DNA from: Candidatus Zhuqueibacterota bacterium
GTDB lineage: Bacteria; KSB1; UBA2214
Assembly (NCBI GenBank): GCA_022706175.1
Contig: JAKJDB010000087.1
Location: forward strand, 1-8,483
Reading direction: 5' to 3'
Length of the DNA stretch: 8,483 bases
Shown here: one piece after another, positions 6,440-8,483 of the stretch
Layout of the letters: every line of letters starts with the position of its first letter
How positions within the stretch are numbered: position 1 is the first letter of the stretch
Notes under the pieces: model-generated
Seen by the model: the letters and a program-made list of their open reading frames with translations, nothing else
Told to the model about the DNA's origin: nothing
The model's database searches: none
Program-made: the position numbers and the translations under genes

Positions 6440-7272
6440 TGGATCCGACGCTCTTTGCCTATCGGCAGGCCATAGCGGATGCCGCAGAGTTCATCCGCCG
6501 TCGTGATCCCCGCGAAAGCTCGATCGGACTGATCCTGGGCACCGGCTTGGGTTCTCTGGCCGAAGAGATCCAACAGCCGGTGGTGATGAACTATTCCGAA
6601 ATCCCGGGTTTTCCGGCTTCCACGGTGAAATTTCACGCCGGCCGGCTGGTCAGCGGCGAACTGGCAGGAAAAACAGTCCTTGCCATGCAGGGCCGGTTTC
6701 ATTATTATGAAGGCCACAGCATGCGGCAGCTCACCCTGCCGGTGCGGGTGATGCACGCGCTGGGCGTTCGCAGCCTGATCGTGACCAATGCGGTGGGCGG
6801 CATGCGCTCCACCGTGCCGCCGGGCACGATCGCCCGGATCACAGACCATATCAACCTGATGGGCGACAATCCGCTCATCGGCCCTTATGATGAATTTCTC
6901 GGTGAACGCTTTATCGATATGAGCGAACCCTACTGCCTGCGGCTGCAGGCTCTGGCGGAGCGGGCGGCTTTCAAACTCGGCCTTGCCCTGACGCCCACCG
7001 TCTATGCCGCGGTCAGCGGCCCCAGTTTTGAAACGCGGGCGGAACTGCGCATGCTGGTGACCTGCGGCGCGGATACGGTCGGTATGTCGGTGGTTCCGGA
7101 AGTGCTGGTCGCCCGGCAGCTGGAGATGAAGGTTCTGGGCTTGTCGGTGGTGACCGATCAGGCCATGCCGGATCAGGTGATCTCGGTGAGTCATGAGCAG
7201 GTGAATCAGGTGGCCAACGAAGTGGGGCCGCGATTTGTCAAGCTGGTGCGGGAAATCATCCGCACCCTGTAA
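6439..7272 (+). CDS. Purine nucleoside phosphorylase (trimeric, PNP/MTAP family)
   Basis: This 277-residue enzyme should split purine nucleosides with phosphate to free base plus (deoxy)ribose 1-phosphate. Family motifs are intact: GTGLGSL at 34-40 and GRFHYYEGH at 85-93 (phosphate and ribose contacts), TNAVGGM at 116-122, GPSFET at 194-199 with the purine-binding Glu198, GMS at 215-217, and SHEQV at 251-255 with the His matching human His257. Position 240, aligned with human Asn243, is Asp (TDQAMPD), which may widen use from 6-oxo- to 6-aminopurines. The ATG at 6439 shares one base with the previous stop (TGATG). A GTG at 6436 would give a four-base overlap and one extra residue. The only ribosome-site-like match, AGGA at 6420, is far away, so translation is probably coupled. 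It sits directly before the related MTA phosphorylase, which fits joint purine salvage. Confidence 0.93.
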   Translation: MDPTLFAYRQAIADAAEFIRRRDPRESSIGLILGTGLGSLAEEIQQPVVMNYSEIPGFPASTVKFHAGRLVSGELAGKTVLAMQGRFHYYEGHSMRQLTLPVRVMHALGVRSLIVTNAVGGMRSTVPPGTIARITDHINLMGDNPLIGPYDEFLGERFIDMSEPYCLRLQALAERAAFKLGLALTPTVYAAVSGPSFETRAELRMLVTCGADTVGMSVVPEVLVARQLEMKVLGLSVVTDQAMPDQVISVSHEQVNQVANEVGPRFVKLVREIIRTL

Positions 7273-7285
7273 CGAAGGATCAGAG

Positions 7286-8149
7286 ATGGCGCGTATTGGT
7301 ATCATCGGCGGTTCCGGATTGTATCGAATGGCAGGATTATCTCACGTGCAGGCGGTCCACATCGATACGCCGTTCGGCGATCCTTCGGATGAATACCTCA
7401 CCGGACGGTTGGAAGGGCACGAGGTGGTGTTTCTGCCTCGTCACGGCAAGGGCCATCGCCTGTCGCCCACAGAGGTGAACAGCCGCGCCAATATCTATGG
7501 GATGAAAGTGCTGGAGGTCGAACGGATCATCTCGGTGTCCACCGTGGGATCTCTGAAACGCGATTTGCATCCGGGTGATCTGGTGATCATCGATCAATTT
7601 TTCGACCGCACCAATCAGGCGCGGCCGAACACGTTTTTCGGCAACGGCATTGTGGCGCATATTCCATTCGCTCATCCGCTGTGCGCGGATCTGCGCCGTG
7701 CGCTGTTTGACAGCGGCCAGGGCTGCGGCGCTCAGGTCAAGTGGGGCGGGACCTATGTGAACATGGAAGGTCCTGCCTTTTCGACCCTGGCCGAGTCCCG
7801 CGTTTATCAGTCCTGGGGCATGGATGTGGTGGGCATGACGCAGATGAACGAGGCGCGCTTGGCGCGCGAGGCCGAGATCTGCTACGCCACCCTGGCCCTG
7901 GTGACGGATTACGATTGCTGGTATGAGGAAGAGACTGGTCAGACCGTGTCCATCGACGTGGTGGTGCAGACGATGAATAAAAACATCGCTACGGCGCAGG
8001 AGATCATTCGCCGCACGGTGGCGGCGTTGCCCTCAGACCGCACCTGCGTCTGCGGCCGGACTCTGGCCGGCGCCATTCTGACGGAGAAATCGCTCTGGCC
8101 CAAAGACACGGTCAATCGACTTTTGCCGTTGCTGCAAAAATATATCTAA
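7286..8149 (+). CDS. mtnP: S-methyl-5'-thioadenosine phosphorylase
   Basis: This 287-residue enzyme should convert 5'-methylthioadenosine, a by-product of polyamine and SAM chemistry, to adenine and methylthioribose 1-phosphate. It begins with IGIIGGSGLY (4-13). It then shows RHGKGH at 52-57 (phosphate site), VNSRANIYGMK at 64-74, STVGSL at 85-90, DQFFDRT at 103-109, NMEGPAFST at 159-167, GMT at 183-185 and TDYDCW at 207-212. Asp208 and Asp210 correspond to the adenine-binding Asp220/Asp222 of human MTAP, which separates it from 6-oxopurine PNPs. A Cys-x-Cys pair at 254-256 recalls the disulphide motif of some archaeal MTAPs. The ATG at 7286 has GAAGGA six bases upstream; upstream in-frame codons to 7235 overlap the PNP gene and do not look like family sequence. 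It lies 13 bases after the PNP stop. Closely related inosine-preferring MTAP-like enzymes exist, so the exact substrate is an inference. Confidence 0.93.
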   Translation: MARIGIIGGSGLYRMAGLSHVQAVHIDTPFGDPSDEYLTGRLEGHEVVFLPRHGKGHRLSPTEVNSRANIYGMKVLEVERIISVSTVGSLKRDLHPGDLVIIDQFFDRTNQARPNTFFGNGIVAHIPFAHPLCADLRRALFDSGQGCGAQVKWGGTYVNMEGPAFSTLAESRVYQSWGMDVVGMTQMNEARLAREAEICYATLALVTDYDCWYEEETGQTVSIDVVVQTMNKNIATAQEIIRRTVAALPSDRTCVCGRTLAGAILTEKSLWPKDTVNRLLPLLQKYI

Positions 8150-8203
8150 AACATTTTGTGAACAGAATGCCAAACCCGATCAAGCAAAGAATAGACGGAG
8201 TGT

Positions 8204-8483
8204 ATGTTTAAAGAACTGCCGGAAAAACTGAATTTTCCTGAAATTGAAAAAAAAGTGCTGTCCTTTTGGGAACAGGAGCAAATCTTTCAGCGCAGCGTGC
8301 AGGAGCGCGATCCGCAGAAACCGTTTGTGTTTTATGAAGGTCCGCCGACCGCCAACGGCCGTCCGGGCATTCACCATGTCATTTCGCGTACCGTCAAGGA
8401 CGCCGTCTGCCGTTTGAAAACCATGCAGGGGTATCGCGTGGCGCGCAAGGCCGGTTGGGATACCCACGGGCTGCCGGCGGAAA
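8204..8483 (+). CDS. ileS: Isoleucyl-tRNA synthetase, type 2 (N-terminal 93 codons)
   Basis: The gene runs off the right edge. The visible 93 residues begin with NFPEIEKKVLSFWEQEQIFQ (10-29), then FYEGPPTANGRPGIHH (43-58), a KD at 65-66 and AGWDTHGLPAE (83-93). These match the Rossmann-fold start of class I IleRS, which charges tRNA-Ile and corrects Val errors. Wording such as YEGPPTANG and KTMQGY is that of eukaryote-like type 2 enzymes, for example Thermus. The HIGH signature is GIHH (residues 55-58) instead of HxGH. An in-frame stop at 8192-8194 excludes earlier starts, so the ATG at 8204 is fixed, with GGAG only three bases upstream. It follows mtnP by 54 bases, too short for a T-box leader, and shows no terminator in between, so it is probably the last visible gene of the operon. 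Confidence 0.93.
   Translation, partial: MFKELPEKLNFPEIEKKVLSFWEQEQIFQRSVQERDPQKPFVFYEGPPTANGRPGIHHVISRTVKDAVCRLKTMQGYRVARKAGWDTHGLPAE

Noticed and set aside
7235..7285. Longer N-terminus for MTA phosphorylase
   Set aside because: It would overlap the PNP gene by 38 bases and adds residues unlike the family. The ATG at 7286 has a good ribosome site and starts the conserved IGIIGGSG segment.
6397..7305. Minus-strand open frame of 302 codons opposite the PNP gene
   Set aside because: His- and Gln-rich composition is typical of the reverse frame of a G+C-rich gene. The sense strand encodes a complete, conserved PNP.
8152..8169. Hairpin between mtnP and ileS as a terminator
   Set aside because: CATTTTG-TGAA-CAGAATG gives a weak stem with a G-U pair and no T-run after it.
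8150..8203. T-box riboswitch upstream of ileS
   Set aside because: The gap is only 54 bases, far too short for a T-box leader, and no T-box sequence or antiterminator is present.
1..8483. Mobile elements, CRISPR arrays, tRNA/rRNA genes, defence systems
   Set aside because: No transposase, terminal repeats, regularly spaced repeats or RNA gene signatures were seen. All large frames belong to core or envelope functions.

Overview
The window looks like ordinary chromosome from a Gram-negative bacterium of the FCB superphylum, probably a lineage near Calditrichota/KSB1 rather than Bacteroidota proper. This is inferred from three things. A secreted protein ends in a C-terminal domain of the T9SS type A sorting / FlgD-Ig kind, with a YPNPFN opening and a GVYF ending. 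The isoleucyl-tRNA synthetase is the eukaryote-like type 2. The best promoter candidates resemble the Bacteroidota TTG-N20-TAnnTTTG pattern. A DivIVA protein and a ylmE-divIVA-ileS gene order, best known from Gram-positives, sit in the same window. No mobile element, CRISPR array, tRNA or rRNA was seen.

Minus-strand block (1-4010), read right to left. First comes a 760-residue exported protein with a NodB-like polysaccharide deacetylase core and a C-terminal sorting domain. After a 150-base gap comes a Wzz-type chain-length determinant, then the start of a multi-spanning membrane protein of the O-antigen ligase/polymerase kind, which overlaps the wzz-like gene and runs off the left edge. Together these look like part of a surface or extracellular polysaccharide locus: polymerisation, length control and possibly modification.

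Divergent control region (4011-4331). About 320 bases, with A/T-rich stretches, separate the two blocks. It holds one promoter candidate in each direction.

Plus-strand block (4332-8483). The order is yggS/ylmE (PLP homeostasis), divIVA (pole/septum scaffold), a putative lipoprotein with a small beta domain and coiled coil, purine nucleoside phosphorylase, 5'-methylthioadenosine phosphorylase, and the first 93 codons of ileS. The first five genes are separated by 15 bases or fewer, or overlap; ileS follows after 54 bases. It is probably one operon joining a cell-division scaffold, purine/MTA salvage and translation.

The points most worth a second look are the ylmE-divIVA-ileS order with purine genes in place of sepF/ylmG/ylmH, an Asp at the purine-specificity position of the PNP, a swapped GxHH signature in the IleRS, and two poorly understood proteins (the deacetylase-like exported protein and the putative lipoprotein). 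I did not find a clearly new defence or mobile system.
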